DNA of 64,000 nt from JAVJST01 sp965229715 (GCA_965229715.1 CBDDJL010000004.1:682001-746000), one strand, 5' to 3'. Counted from the stretch's first letter, positions 1 to 9,062 are shown. Notes: a model not told the origin generated them from the sequence alone. A program made the numbers and translations.

Positions 1-457
1 AGGCCTTTGACGCATTATAAATCGCGAGACCGGGGTCCGAGACGAACGCGCTGATCGATGCGAAATTGACGATCGCGCCGCCACCGCTCTGACGCAGGAT
101 GGGAATCGCCTCGCGGGTCGCGGTAAATACGTTCCGCATATTGACGTCCGACATCAGATCCCAGTCGTCGTCGGTGGACTCCTCCGTTGTTTTCTCGATC
201 TCGACCCCGGCGTTGTTGACCAGCACGTCGATGCCGCCGAGCGTTTCAGCCGCATCACGAACCCATGCGGAAAGCGCCTTGGTGTCGCGCACATCGACCG
301 CCTGCCAGTCCGCGATGCCGTCGATTGCGGGGTCCGGCGTCTTGCGACTGCAGATCGCAACGCGGGCGCCTTCGGCGACGAAGCGTTCGGCCACGGCCCG
401 GCCAAGGCCGCGGCTCGCGCCGGTAATCAGGACCCGCCGTCCGTCGAAGTCGTACAT
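1..457 (-). CDS. SDR family oxidoreductase (partial, cut by window edge)
   Basis: NAD(P)-dependent short-chain dehydrogenase/reductase; substrate unknown. About 152 residues are inside the window and the C-terminus lies off the left edge. The Rossmann glycine motif TGASRGLG is near residue 12, the NNAG motif is mid-protein, and the catalytic YNASK is visible just before the edge, so the enzyme looks intact as far as it can be read. The ATG at 457 is preceded on the minus strand by GGGAG at good spacing. It is divergent from the histidine kinase at 587. The truncation is only the window boundary. Family assignment is secure; substrate cannot be told from sequence. Confidence 0.9.
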   Translation of the reverse strand, partial: MYDFDGRRVLITGASRGLGRAVAERFVAEGARVAICSRKTPDPAIDGIADWQAVDVRDTKALSAWVRDAAETLGGIDVLVNNAGVEIEKTTEESTDDDWDLMSDVNMRNVFTATREAIPILRQSGGGAIVNFASISAFVSDPGLAIYNASKA

Positions 458-586
458 GGTATTTTTCTCCCGTCGCTCTTCGCTCACGTAGCCGCGCCTT
501 GTTTGCCGGGGCTGGCGGCCTGTAACATGGTTCGGTAAGGAGCCAGCCTGACAATGCCGGCCCGCAGCCGTCAATAGGCGACAACC

Positions 587-1303
587 ATGACCAAAGACAC
601 CAACGGTCGGCGTACGGTCGACGAACGGATCAAGGATTTCGCGCATGAGATCCGGTCGCCGCTCGGCGTGCTTGTCGGATACGGTAAAATGGTCGCCGAG
701 GCCGGCAAGCGCGAATTGACCATCGAACAGGTCGAAGAATACGGCGGCGCCATCCATGCGGCGGCAATCCGCGTCGGCAGGGTTTGCGAGCGAATCCTCG
801 AGGAGGAAACCGCCGGCTCCGCTGTCATTCGCAAGGAGCGCGTCGATTTCCGGCAGGTTACGGAAAACATGGTACAGGCATTCTCGCCCGCCGCCCGCGA
901 GCGCGGCGTCAACCTCAAGGTCGATATCGACGACAATTTTCCCGTGCTGCAAGCCGACCCGGTACTGCTCGAACAAATCATCAGCAACCTGGTGACCAAT
1001 GCCATCAAGTTCACCAAGCGCGGCGGCACCGTCGAAATGCGCGGCAAGCTCGACGTTGCGAACCGCGCTGTCATGCTGGTCATTCAGGATGACGGCAAAG
1101 GCATCCCGTCGCATCTGTTGATGCGGCTGATGCAGGGCGAGCGGGTGTCGACGCAAACCAAGGGCCTCGACAAGGGTTGGGGCCGCGGCATCCAGATCGT
1201 GCGCGACATCGCCGACAAGATGAACGCCAAGATCAATATCGCCTCCGAGCCGGGCCGAGGCACGGTCGTGAGCCTCAGGCTCGCCGCGGACGAGAGCGGA
1301 TAG
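587..1303 (+). CDS. soluble sensor histidine kinase without sensor domain
   Basis: A 238-residue protein made almost entirely of a kinase core. The H-box DFAHEIRSPLG is near residue 20 (phosphoacceptor His), the N-box NLVTNAIKFT is near residue 130, and the G1 box DDGKGIP and a G2-like box GWGRGIQIV follow. There is no transmembrane segment, PAS, GAF or HAMP region, so it probably takes its signal from a partner protein or acts within a phosphorelay. No response regulator is adjacent. The next gene downstream is a DUF1127 mini-protein after a 190-bp gap. The kinase assignment is firm; partner and signal are unknown. Confidence 0.88.
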   Translation: MTKDTNGRRTVDERIKDFAHEIRSPLGVLVGYGKMVAEAGKRELTIEQVEEYGGAIHAAAIRVGRVCERILEEETAGSAVIRKERVDFRQVTENMVQAFSPAARERGVNLKVDIDDNFPVLQADPVLLEQIISNLVTNAIKFTKRGGTVEMRGKLDVANRAVMLVIQDDGKGIPSHLLMRLMQGERVSTQTKGLDKGWGRGIQIVRDIADKMNAKINIASEPGRGTVVSLRLAADESG

Positions 1304-1493
1304 CACCTCAATCGCCGCGAAAAACCCGCTCAAATCCGTTGAAGATCAGGCATTCCCCCAATGCATGGCAGCATTGCCGAACCGGCATTGGTAGAATTCC
1401 GTATACAGGCGTAGCGTCTTCTCTCATGCGTGATGGCGCGCTAAGGCGTCATTGAGGGCAACCGGTTAACGCCTTTTACGAAGGATGACTGAC

Positions 1494-1655
1494 ATGAAAC
1501 TCGCGAAGCTGATCAAAGCCGTTGTTTCTCCCCTGAAGGGTGACGACCTCGCGAAGCTCGACGCACATCTGCTTGAGGACATCGGCATGAGCCCGATGCG
1601 CGGACGCACGACCACGATCCGCATCCCGGCTGAACACGGCGTCCGCCTCGCCTGA
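1494..1655 (+). CDS. DUF1127-like small protein (53 aa)
   Basis: A 53-residue ORF starting at ATG 1494. The central motif LDAHLLEDIGMSP matches the DUF1127/YjiS-like signature (L-x-D-x-x-L-x-D-I-G-x-S). These small basic proteins are common in alphaproteobacteria; some have been linked to RNA turnover and to phosphate or carbon adaptation, but this copy's function is unknown. A rho-independent hairpin follows 26 bp after the stop, which supports a real short transcription unit. A second DUF1127 protein lies at 35011-35217 in this window and matches the motif better. Confidence 0.7.
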   Translation: MKLAKLIKAVVSPLKGDDLAKLDAHLLEDIGMSPMRGRTTTIRIPAEHGVRLA

Positions 1656-1681
1656 CCGGCGGCACCGATCCCCCGATATCG

Positions 1682-1718
1682 AACGGTCCGATCCGAGAGG
1701 TTCGGGCCGTTTCATTTT
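1682..1718. terminator. bidirectional rho-independent terminator
   Basis: A 10-bp inverted repeat, AACGGTCCGA (1682-1691) and TCGGGCCGTT (1702-1711), with one G-T wobble and a 10-nt loop, followed by TCATTTT. It lies between the convergent DUF1127 gene and the LuxR gene ending at 1727, and may serve both. Confidence 0.65.
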
Positions 1719-1726
1719 GCGACCCC

Positions 1727-2548
1727 TTAAATCCCCGCGATGAACAGCGAAAACAGCTCGGACTGGGATGAGATACCGAGTTTGGCATAGATGTTCTTGC
1801 GGTGAATCTTCACGGTCCCGGTCTTGATCCCACAGTGGCGCCCGATCGATTCCGACGAATGGCCGCGCAAGACCATGCGCACGATCTCGCACTCCCGCTG
1901 GGTCAGCACATCGCGACCGAAATTTTCGAAGGCCGTCGAGACCTGACTGTCCATTTCCACGTCATCGGCCGTGCGGTCGACATAATGATCGCGAAGCTCC
2001 GCCGGGCTTCGCCATTGATTGACGGTCGCCGCATGGACAACGGGCTCGACCCGGCGAAGCTTGTTCATGTCACGATCGCTGAACGTCGGACTGGACCCCG
2101 CACGCATCAGCGAAATGATCAATTGACGCCCGATCGGAAGATCGATCAGGAAGGCGATTTCTTCCGCGAGCCCGGTCCGGCGATAATACGAACGGAAGTA
2201 TTCGGAGTGGTAGAACCGGTCGGGCGCGATTTCGCGCAATCGGTAGAGTCCCGGGTCGTGACCGTCGGCACAGATTTTGTAGAACGGGTCCAGCAGATAC
2301 GGGCCTTCCTGATAATCTTCCACGAAAACGACGCGCTGCTCCTGCGTGAACGTGTCGTAAGGACAGATCGGCCGGTCGTCGCCGCGATAGATGAACCAGA
2401 CGGAAAAATCGAACGGTACGACGTGGCGCAGAGCGGTCACGAGCTGTACCGGGTAGTCCGGCGTTCCCTGAGCATCGATAAGCGCGGCCAACCGGTCATG
2501 CCAGCTGCGCGAGTCGATCTTCAGGATGGGTGGAACATCACAAACCAT
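1727..2548 (-). CDS. LuxR-family transcriptional regulator
   Basis: A 273-residue regulator with a C-terminal LuxR/GerE helix-turn-helix at about residues 208-270 (LTQRECEIVRMVLRG, then the recognition helix region GTVKIHRKNIYAKLG). The roughly 200-residue N-terminus has no motif I can name. It does not clearly match an autoinducer-binding domain and no luxI gene is in the window, so the ligand is unknown. It is transcribed divergently from the potADBC-type importer at 2705, and the shared upstream region carries a long inverted repeat. This suggests control of the importer and possibly autoregulation (inference). Confidence 0.88.
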   Translation of the reverse strand: MVCDVPPILKIDSRSWHDRLAALIDAQGTPDYPVQLVTALRHVVPFDFSVWFIYRGDDRPICPYDTFTQEQRVVFVEDYQEGPYLLDPFYKICADGHDPGLYRLREIAPDRFYHSEYFRSYYRRTGLAEEIAFLIDLPIGRQLIISLMRAGSSPTFSDRDMNKLRRVEPVVHAATVNQWRSPAELRDHYVDRTADDVEMDSQVSTAFENFGRDVLTQRECEIVRMVLRGHSSESIGRHCGIKTGTVKIHRKNIYAKLGISSQSELFSLFIAGI

Positions 2549-2559
2549 GGCTGGAGGTA

Positions 2560-2609
2560 ATATATCCCCGAATCGACGTATACGAATCTATATACCGCGG
2601 GGGATATAT
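2560..2609. promoter_or_regulatory. inverted repeat in the luxR/importer intergenic region
   Basis: Perfect 10-bp arms ATATATCCCC (2560-2569) and GGGGATATAT (2600-2609) flank a 30-bp centre that contains the palindrome CGTATACG (2577-2584). It sits immediately upstream of the LuxR start and about 100 bp upstream of the importer start. It is a plausible operator for the LuxR protein, but no consensus is known to me and this rests on symmetry and position only. Confidence 0.5.
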
Positions 2610-2704
2610 ACACCGATACGGCATTCCCGCACTCTTTGATGACTTGGCGAACGGTCGTCGACAAAACGGAGCGGCCGCGCCACCAGGGAGCGCTGCATCG
2701 GAAC

Positions 2705-3841
2705 ATGAACGACCGAGAGTCCCCAGGCACACCGGATATCCAGTTCCGGGGCGTAACCAAGCGTTACGGCGATGTCGTTGCGGTCGACCGGCTCGACCTG
2801 GCCATCGAGAAGGGCGAGTTCTTCAGTTTTCTCGGCCCCTCCGGCTGCGGCAAGACCACCTCGCTGCGTTTGATTGCCGGATTCGAGCAGCCGAGCGAAG
2901 GCGACGTGGAGATCAACGGCCAATCGGTCGTCGGCACGCCACCGCATCGACGTCCGGTAAACATGGTGTTTCAGCAGTATGCGCTGTTTCCACACATGTC
3001 GGTGGCCGACAACATCGGGTACGGCCTCCGTCAGCTTTCGCCGCGACCGGCGAAACCGGAAATTCAGAAGCGTGTCGATGAAACGCTCGAAATGGTGCAA
3101 CTCTCTTCCTACGGAAGCCGGCGCATCTGGGAACTGTCCGGCGGCCAGCAACAGCGCGTCGCGCTGGCCCGCGCGCTGATCAACCGGCCGACGGTGCTGC
3201 TCCTCGACGAACCGCTTGCAGCTCTCGATCGCAAGCTACGGCGCGATATGCAGATCGAACTGCAGAACCTGCAGCGCGATGTCGGCATCACGTTTATCCT
3301 CGTGACCCACGATCAGGAAGAGGCGCTCTCCATGAGCGACCGGATTTGCATCATGCGCGAGGGCCGAGCGGTGCAGACCGGAAATCCGCGGGATCTTTAT
3401 GACCGGCCCGCCAACCGCTATGTCGCCGATTTCGTCGGCAAATCCAATTTCATCGCCGGCAGGGTGACCGAGGTCAACGGCCGTTCGGTGACCATCGAAT
3501 GCGACGACGGCCATAAGATCGTATGCCGGCCGAACGACGATTCGACATCCCATCGTGTCGGCGGCGCGGTCAGCGTTGCGGTGCGCCCCGAACTCATTGC
3601 CATCGGACCGGCCGATACCGCCGCGGACGCACTGGATGCCGACGTGGTCTTTCCCGGCCGCGTCCGTAACCGGATTTTTCTGGGCGAACACACCGAATAC
3701 CTCGTCTCTACGACCGGTTTCGGCGACATCCTCGTATTGTCACCGAAACACGTCGAGACCACGCGCGGCAGTTTCGACCGGGGTCAGGACGTGACCATCG
3801 GCTGGAAGAACAACGTCGCCCTGGCGCTGGAGGACACCTGA
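2705..3841 (+). CDS. ABC importer ATPase, PotA-like
   Basis: ATPase subunit of a spermidine/putrescine-type (PotABCD/Opp-like) importer. From the ATG at 2705 it is 378 residues: Walker A GPSGCGKT at 44-51, Q-loop region MVFQQYALFPHMS near 87-99, signature LSGGQ at 144-148, Walker B VLLLDEP at 164-170, H-loop VTHDQEEA, then a C-terminal TOBE-type domain from about residue 240. An upstream in-frame ATG at 2636 would add 23 residues with no family homology, so I prefer 2705. First gene of a five-gene operon with binding protein, two permeases and an SMP-30 protein. The transported solute is probably a polyamine-like or small cationic compound but cannot be fixed. Confidence 0.92.
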   Translation: MNDRESPGTPDIQFRGVTKRYGDVVAVDRLDLAIEKGEFFSFLGPSGCGKTTSLRLIAGFEQPSEGDVEINGQSVVGTPPHRRPVNMVFQQYALFPHMSVADNIGYGLRQLSPRPAKPEIQKRVDETLEMVQLSSYGSRRIWELSGGQQQRVALARALINRPTVLLLDEPLAALDRKLRRDMQIELQNLQRDVGITFILVTHDQEEALSMSDRICIMREGRAVQTGNPRDLYDRPANRYVADFVGKSNFIAGRVTEVNGRSVTIECDDGHKIVCRPNDDSTSHRVGGAVSVAVRPELIAIGPADTAADALDADVVFPGRVRNRIFLGEHTEYLVSTTGFGDILVLSPKHVETTRGSFDRGQDVTIGWKNNVALALEDT

Positions 3842-3917
3842 CAACCGCTCCGTCGATCCGTCGGAAGCGGCAACACAACGAACGATACGGATCACGACAA
3901 TTTGGAGGAATCGCGAC

Positions 3918-5087
3918 ATGAGCAAGGACTACAAGGACAACATGCCAATAACCAGGAAGGCCTTTGTCGAAGAGCTAAGGCGATATCAACGGGGATCCGT
4001 TTCACGGCGACACTTCCTCGGCGTAACCGGTCTCGGCACCGCGATCGCGGTGATGGGCGCCGCTGTGCCGGGTCTCAGGCCCCGCAAGGCGCTGGCGGCG
4101 GGCGACATTGGCGACCGCGTCGTGCTGGCGACCTGGCCGAACTACCACGATCCGGCCAACTTCGAAGCCTTTACCGAAATGACGGGGGCGCATGTGCAGG
4201 TCAACGTCTTCGGATCGAACGAGGAAATGCTGGCCAAGTTGCAGGCCGGTGGCAGCGGTTGGGATGTCTTCGTGCCGACAAACTACACGATTACCACCTA
4301 TGTCGGCGAAGACCTCATCGAACCGCTCGACCTCGCCAAACTGCCGAACTATGACGCGAGTGCCTTTGATCCGCGGTTTTCCGATGCGGGTTCGGTCGGC
4401 GGGAAGCTCTACGCCGTTCCGAAGAACTGGGGCACGACCGGCTTCGTGATGAACACCAAGCACAGCGGCGGCAAGGCGTTCACCACCTGGAAGGAGTTCT
4501 GGGACGAGACCCGCGACAGCTTCTCCGGCCGCACGATGGTTCACGACTATCAGCTCACGACCATCGGTAACGCGCTGGTCTACTTCGGCTACTCATTCAA
4601 TTCCGTGAAGCCGAACGAGTTGGCGGACGCCGAGAAGTTGTTGATCGATGCGAAACCGCATCTCTATGCGATCAACAGCGATTATCAGCCGCCGCTTCGC
4701 AACGGCGACGCCTGGATGTCGATGTGCTGGACCGGCGACGGCAAGCAGCTCAACACCGACATTCCTGAAATGGCCTACGTACTGGGCAAGGAAGGTGGTG
4801 AAATCTGGAGCGACTACTATGCCGTGCCGCACGGCGCACCGCATCGCGATGCGGGGTATGCGCTGATCGATTTCATGCTCGATCCGGCAGTCAATGCGAA
4901 GGAGGTTCTCGCGCACGGTTATCCGGTAGCCGACAGTCGAACCAACGACATGCTGCCGAAAGAACTGCTCGAGGATCCGATCCTTTATCCCGCTCAGGAA
5001 CTCATGAACGCCCTTGAGTTCGGTGCGGCGGCCACCCTGACCGACCCGAACCGGGCTGAGCTCCTGGCCCGTTTCAAGTCGGCCTGA
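3918..5087 (+). CDS. Tat-exported PotD-like solute-binding protein
   Basis: Periplasmic solute-binding protein of the PotD/PotF family (389 aa). The N-terminus has a twin-arginine signal, SRRHFLGVTGLG around residues 29-40 followed by a hydrophobic stretch and ALAAG, so export is probably by Tat. This is less usual than the Sec signal of the second binding protein at 29346. The mature part begins with the typical VLATWPNYHDP segment. It is preceded by TTTGGAGG and lies 76 bp after the ATPase gene. It delivers ligand to the permeases at 5124 and 5997; ligand unknown. Confidence 0.9.
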   Translation: MSKDYKDNMPITRKAFVEELRRYQRGSVSRRHFLGVTGLGTAIAVMGAAVPGLRPRKALAAGDIGDRVVLATWPNYHDPANFEAFTEMTGAHVQVNVFGSNEEMLAKLQAGGSGWDVFVPTNYTITTYVGEDLIEPLDLAKLPNYDASAFDPRFSDAGSVGGKLYAVPKNWGTTGFVMNTKHSGGKAFTTWKEFWDETRDSFSGRTMVHDYQLTTIGNALVYFGYSFNSVKPNELADAEKLLIDAKPHLYAINSDYQPPLRNGDAWMSMCWTGDGKQLNTDIPEMAYVLGKEGGEIWSDYYAVPHGAPHRDAGYALIDFMLDPAVNAKEVLAHGYPVADSRTNDMLPKELLEDPILYPAQELMNALEFGAAATLTDPNRAELLARFKSA

Positions 5088-5123
5088 CGCGCCGTCTGCA
5101 GACGAGTTAGGGGGAGCACCGCC

Positions 5124-5987
5124 GTGTCGGAGAAGCTGTCGGATCGTTGGCTCAACAGACTGATGTTGATGCCGGCAAGCCTATGGTTCGCCGTCATGCT
5201 CGTGCTTCCCCTGCTCGTCGTTCTCATCTTCAGTTTCGGTGAGCGCGGTGCGGCCGGCGGTTACGTGCCGGCGCTCACGCTCGATCAATACGCCAATCTT
5301 CCTGCGCGGTTTACTGCATTCCAGAACACCCTGATGCTGGCGCCGCTCGGTACGATCGCCGCGCTGCTCGTGGCCTATCCGCTGGCCTACTTTCTCGCGG
5401 TCAGGGTTGATCCGAGATACAGAACCATACTGCTGATCCTGGTTATCGTCCCGTTCTGGACCAGCATTCTCATTCGTACCTACGCCTGGATTTTCATTCT
5501 TGGCGGGCGCGGAATCCCGCATCTCCTTGAACTCATGGGTTTTGGCGACATCCGTATGATGAACACGCCGTTCTCCGTGTTGGTCGGCATCATCTACGGC
5601 TATCTGCCGCTCATGGTGTTTCCCATTTACGTCAGTCTGGAGAAACTCGACAAGCGCCTGCTCGAAGCTTCCGACGATCTCGGCTCGACGCCGTTTCGCA
5701 CCTTTCTGCAGATAACCCTGCCGTTGTCCCTTCCAGGCGTTGCGACGGGCTGCATGCTGGTCTTCATCCTGCTGATGGGCGAGTTCCTGATTCCCGCCCT
5801 GCTCGGCGGCGGCAAGGTTTTCTTCGTCGGTAACGCGCTGGTCGATCTCTTCCTTCAGTCGCGAAACTGGGCGTACGGTTCGGCCGTGGCAACGACACTG
5901 GTCGTTGTCATGCTGGTCGTGGTCTCCATTTACATGCGTCTGATGATGCGCGCCGCCGCGCAACGCGACGATATCTCTCTGCTGTAG
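5124..5987 (+). CDS. ABC importer permease, PotB-like
   Basis: Inner-membrane permease (287 aa, GTG start preceded by GGGGGAG) with about six hydrophobic segments and the cytoplasmic EAA loop EASDDLGSTPFRTF at roughly residues 190-203, which contacts the ATPase. It pairs with the permease at 5997 after a 9-bp gap, as PotB pairs with PotC. It belongs to the same operon as the ATPase at 2705 and the binding protein at 3918. Confidence 0.9.
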   Translation: MSEKLSDRWLNRLMLMPASLWFAVMLVLPLLVVLIFSFGERGAAGGYVPALTLDQYANLPARFTAFQNTLMLAPLGTIAALLVAYPLAYFLAVRVDPRYRTILLILVIVPFWTSILIRTYAWIFILGGRGIPHLLELMGFGDIRMMNTPFSVLVGIIYGYLPLMVFPIYVSLEKLDKRLLEASDDLGSTPFRTFLQITLPLSLPGVATGCMLVFILLMGEFLIPALLGGGKVFFVGNALVDLFLQSRNWAYGSAVATTLVVVMLVVVSIYMRLMMRAAAQRDDISLL

Positions 5988-5996
5988 GGAACGGTC

Positions 5997-6809
5997 ATGC
6001 AATTGTATGCATCCGCCGTCTATCTCTTCCTCTACATCCCGATCGGCATCATCGTGCTGTTCAGCTTCAACGCCGGCCGTCACGCGAGCGACTTTCAGGG
6101 GTTCTCCGTCAAATGGTACGGCAAGGCGCTCGACAACCCGTTTGTCATGGAAGCACTGTTCACAAGCCTGACGGTCGCATTCTGCACCGCGGTCTTCGCC
6201 AGCACGTTCGGAACCATGGCGGCCCTTGCCCTGCAGCGTATCACCGGCCGCCTGCGCGCCTTCTACGACGGGATGATCTATGTCTCGATCATGATTCCCG
6301 GCATTGTTATCGGCATCGCGACGCTGATCGCCCTGGTGACGGTGTTCGACGTGCTCAACCCGCTGCTCGAATCTCTCTGGCCCGAGGGCGACAAGGCGCC
6401 GCGCCTCAACCTCGGCTACGGATCGCTGATTGCCGCGCATACCTTGTTTACGATGTCGCTCGTCATCGTGATTGTTCGGGCACGGATTGCCGGTATGGAC
6501 CGGGCGCTGATCGAAGCATCGGCGGACCTCTACGCAACGCCATGGGGAACGTTCCGGCAGGTGACGCTACCGCAATTGTTTCCCGGCATCCTTGCCGGGT
6601 TCCTGCTCAGTTTCACGTTCAGTTTCGACGATTTCATCATCGCATTCTTCGTCGCCGGATCGGAAACGACGTTGCCGATCTATGTTTTCTCGTCGATCCG
6701 CCGCGGGGTGACGCCCGAAATCAACGCGATCGGCACAATGGTCCTCGCCGTATCGCTCATTATGCTCGTCGCCGCCCAAGTGCTGCTGCGTCGCGGTGAC
6801 AAGCGGTAG
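5997..6809 (+). CDS. ABC importer permease, PotC-like
   Basis: Second inner-membrane permease of the importer (270 aa, about six transmembrane segments). The EAA loop EASADLYATPWGTFRQ lies near residues 172-187, and the PotC-like C-terminal SFDDFIIAFFVAGSE motif follows. It forms the heterodimeric channel with the 5124 product. The SMP-30 gene follows after 29 bp with a strong ribosome-binding site, so it is probably cotranscribed. Confidence 0.9.
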   Translation: MQLYASAVYLFLYIPIGIIVLFSFNAGRHASDFQGFSVKWYGKALDNPFVMEALFTSLTVAFCTAVFASTFGTMAALALQRITGRLRAFYDGMIYVSIMIPGIVIGIATLIALVTVFDVLNPLLESLWPEGDKAPRLNLGYGSLIAAHTLFTMSLVIVIVRARIAGMDRALIEASADLYATPWGTFRQVTLPQLFPGILAGFLLSFTFSFDDFIIAFFVAGSETTLPIYVFSSIRRGVTPEINAIGTMVLAVSLIMLVAAQVLLRRGDKR

Positions 6810-6838
6810 CGCCGGACCGGACTGCTGGAGGAGCGCGA

Positions 6839-7711
6839 GTGCCCGACGTGGAATGCATATGGCCGGCCGAAGCCATTCTCGGCGAGGCGCCGTTGTGGTG
6901 CCCCGAGGAAGCGGCGCTCTACTGGGTCGACATAGAGGGTAGAAAGGTCTTCCGGCTTGTACCGCAATCCGGCAAACGAACGGTTTTCAGTCTCGACCAC
7001 GAAATTGGTTGTATCGTGCACCGCGCCAAAGGCGGCTTCTTAGCGGCGCTCGATGCCGGCCTCGCCTATCTGAGCCAGGATCTGACCAAAGTCGACATCT
7101 TCGCCGATCCCGAAGTCGGAAATCCTGGGGTTCGACTGAACGACGGAAAGTGCGATCGCCGGGGCCGCTTCTGGACGGCCAGCACCGACCGCGAAGAAAC
7201 CCAACCGCTCGGATCACTCTATTGCCTCTCGGGCACCGAGCCGGTCCACACGGTCTTATCCGACGTGATCGTCGGCAACGGGCTGGGCTGGAGTCCGGAT
7301 AACCGGATCATGTATTTCACGGACACAGGTTACGGCGCCATTTACGCCTTCGATTACGATATTGAGTCAGGTACGCCTGAAAACCGCCGTCTGTTTGCGT
7401 CGGTCGACGAAGCGGACGGCGCTCCGGACGGGCTCACCGTCGATGCGGAAGGTTTCGTCTGGAGCGCCCATTGGAACGGCTGGCGCATCACCCGATACGA
7501 TCCGGCGGGCCAAATCGACCGCACGATCGATCTACCGGTACCTAACGTCACCAGCCTCGCCTTCGGCGGTCCGGATCTCGACCGCCTGTACATCACCTCG
7601 GCAAAGCTGGACATGAGCGCGCGCGACATCGCCGAAGCGCCGCTCTCCGGCGGTCTGTTTGCCGTCGATACCGGAATTCGCGGTCTTCCCGAGATACCAT
7701 TCACGGGTTAA
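6839..7711 (+). CDS. SMP-30/gluconolactonase/LRE family protein
   Basis: Six-bladed beta-propeller of the SMP-30/gluconolactonase family (290 aa), typically a divalent-metal-dependent lactonase. Visible family motifs are GEAPLW near residue 14 (metal-ligand Glu), RLNDGKCDRRGRFW (Asn and substrate loop), NGLGWSPDNRIMYFTDT (Asn of the metal site) and DGLTVDAEGFVWSAHWNG (Asp). GTG start with GGAGGAG upstream. No signal peptide, so it is cytoplasmic. As the last gene of the importer operon it may hydrolyse a lactone made from the imported compound (inference). Its substrate could be a sugar lactone or another cyclic ester. Confidence 0.88.
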   Translation: MPDVECIWPAEAILGEAPLWCPEEAALYWVDIEGRKVFRLVPQSGKRTVFSLDHEIGCIVHRAKGGFLAALDAGLAYLSQDLTKVDIFADPEVGNPGVRLNDGKCDRRGRFWTASTDREETQPLGSLYCLSGTEPVHTVLSDVIVGNGLGWSPDNRIMYFTDTGYGAIYAFDYDIESGTPENRRLFASVDEADGAPDGLTVDAEGFVWSAHWNGWRITRYDPAGQIDRTIDLPVPNVTSLAFGGPDLDRLYITSAKLDMSARDIAEAPLSGGLFAVDTGIRGLPEIPFTG

Positions 7712-7740
7712 GCGACTGCGCCTCGCGGTCAACGTCGTGT

Positions 7741-8379
7741 TCAGCGGTACTTGTGGACGTGCTGGAACGTGCCGTCGGCACGGCGAATGACGAGGACCGA
7801 CGGATGCCGGTTGCGAACGTACTCGCGGCATTTGGCGACACCTTCGCTCTTGTTCGCGAAATGCATGGTCGGCGACTTGGCGCCCTCCTTGATCAGTGCC
7901 CAGCGACCGTCCTTGCCGTGCTGCAGGAAGTACTTGGCCTTCTTCTTCTGCTCATCGCCCAGTTGCAAAAGCGGCTCGATCCCCTCGGACGCGCGTTGAA
8001 GCGCAGCGCGAATATCCCATATGCCAGATTCGACACGGGTCTGAACTTCATTCAGGCGTTTTTCACCGGCATCGCGGAGTTCGCGGGCGCGCTTTTCGCT
8101 TGTGGTCTTGGCCTTGTCAATCCGGTCGCCGATGTCCTTGACCTCGATAGCACGAAGCTCCGCCCCCAGTTCCTCGACGTAGGCGCCGACTTCTTTTGCC
8201 CGTTTTTGCAGTTCGCTGACGACGGTATTCCAATCGGTATCGGAGTCCTTGGACGTGTAAATCGGCTTTCCATCGGGTTTGCCCTTCTGATCGCCCTTGA
8301 TCTTGCTGATCCGTTTGTTGAGATCCTGAAGCTGCTTCTTGGCGTCGGCGGTATACTTCTTGCCCTTCTCGAATTTCAC
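7741..8379 (-). CDS. coiled-coil protein with C-terminal DUF2188-like domain
   Basis: A 212-residue, lysine-rich, highly charged protein. Residues about 1-130 are predicted mostly helical and coiled-coil. Residues about 150-212 resemble DUF2188: a WALIKEGAKSPTMHF strand, then a segment ending in VLVIRRADGTFQHVHKY. DUF2188 alone is usually a mini-domain of about 60-70 residues of unknown function, so the long helical N-terminal extension is notable. GTG start preceded by AGGGGAG. It is soluble, with no signal or membrane segment. Convergent with the SMP-30 gene. Confidence 0.65.
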   Translation of the reverse strand: MKFEKGKKYTADAKKQLQDLNKRISKIKGDQKGKPDGKPIYTSKDSDTDWNTVVSELQKRAKEVGAYVEELGAELRAIEVKDIGDRIDKAKTTSEKRARELRDAGEKRLNEVQTRVESGIWDIRAALQRASEGIEPLLQLGDEQKKKAKYFLQHGKDGRWALIKEGAKSPTMHFANKSEGVAKCREYVRNRHPSVLVIRRADGTFQHVHKYR

Positions 8380-8495
8380 AGTGTCACTCCCCTTGCATCA
8401 TCCGTCGCGCCAATGCGCGATGAACGCCTTTTATCGCTTTTTAATAATGGCAAGTCTGGCGAGCGCAGCATCGTCGGTCAACCCGGTCGCCGCAG

Positions 8496-9062
8496 CTATT
8501 CGCTATCCAGCTCTGCATCCCAATAGAGAAAATCCCGCCAGCTCTCATGCAGATAATTCGGCGGAAACGAACGGCCATTGGCCTGCAATTCATGATTGCT
8601 CGGCTGGTGCGGTTTGCGGAACGGCTGCATGCCGCATTCGCGTGGCATTCGATGCCCCTTTCGCAGATTGCACGGCTCGCACGCAGTCACCACGTTGTTC
8701 CACAATGTCCTCCCGCCCTTTGCTCTCGGCACCACATGATCGAACGTCAGGCTTTCGGCACGGAAGCCGACACCGCAGTACTGGCATGAGAAGCTGTCGC
8801 GCAAAAAGACGTTAAAACGGGTGAATGCGGGCCGCCGTGACATCGGCACGTATTCCTTCAGCGAGATGACGCTGGGAAGCTGCATCTCGAGGCTCGGCGA
8901 GGTCACCGTGCGGTCGTATTCGGAAACGACATTGACGCGGGACATGAACACCGCCTTGACGGTGTCCTGCCATGACCAGAGTGACAGCGGAAAGTAGCTG
9001 AGGGGCCTGAAATCGGCGTTCAGCACCAGGGCCGGACAGCTTTCCACTGTCGCGGCCGTCAT
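8496..9062 (-). CDS. HNH endonuclease
   Basis: HNH-family nuclease of about 188 aa. The zinc/HNH region reads CQYCG, then SLTFDHVVPRAKGG, WNNVVTACEPCNLRKG: two CxxC pairs, the DH pair and the N, all present. This is the widely conserved stand-alone chromosomal HNH protein of alphaproteobacteria rather than an intron or restriction enzyme; its cellular role is not established. An upstream in-frame GTG at 9101 would add 13 residues. I prefer the ATG at 9062 because homology appears to begin near ESCPALVLNADFRPL, though neither start has a good ribosome-binding site. Confidence 0.85.
   Translation of the reverse strand: MTAATVESCPALVLNADFRPLSYFPLSLWSWQDTVKAVFMSRVNVVSEYDRTVTSPSLEMQLPSVISLKEYVPMSRRPAFTRFNVFLRDSFSCQYCGVGFRAESLTFDHVVPRAKGGRTLWNNVVTACEPCNLRKGHRMPRECGMQPFRKPHQPSNHELQANGRSFPPNYLHESWRDFLYWDAELDSE

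Noticed and set aside
1358..1391. CCAATGC/GCATTGG inverted repeat after the histidine kinase gene
   Set aside because: Arms of 7 bp with a 20-nt loop and no T-tract; could be chance, so not listed as a terminator.
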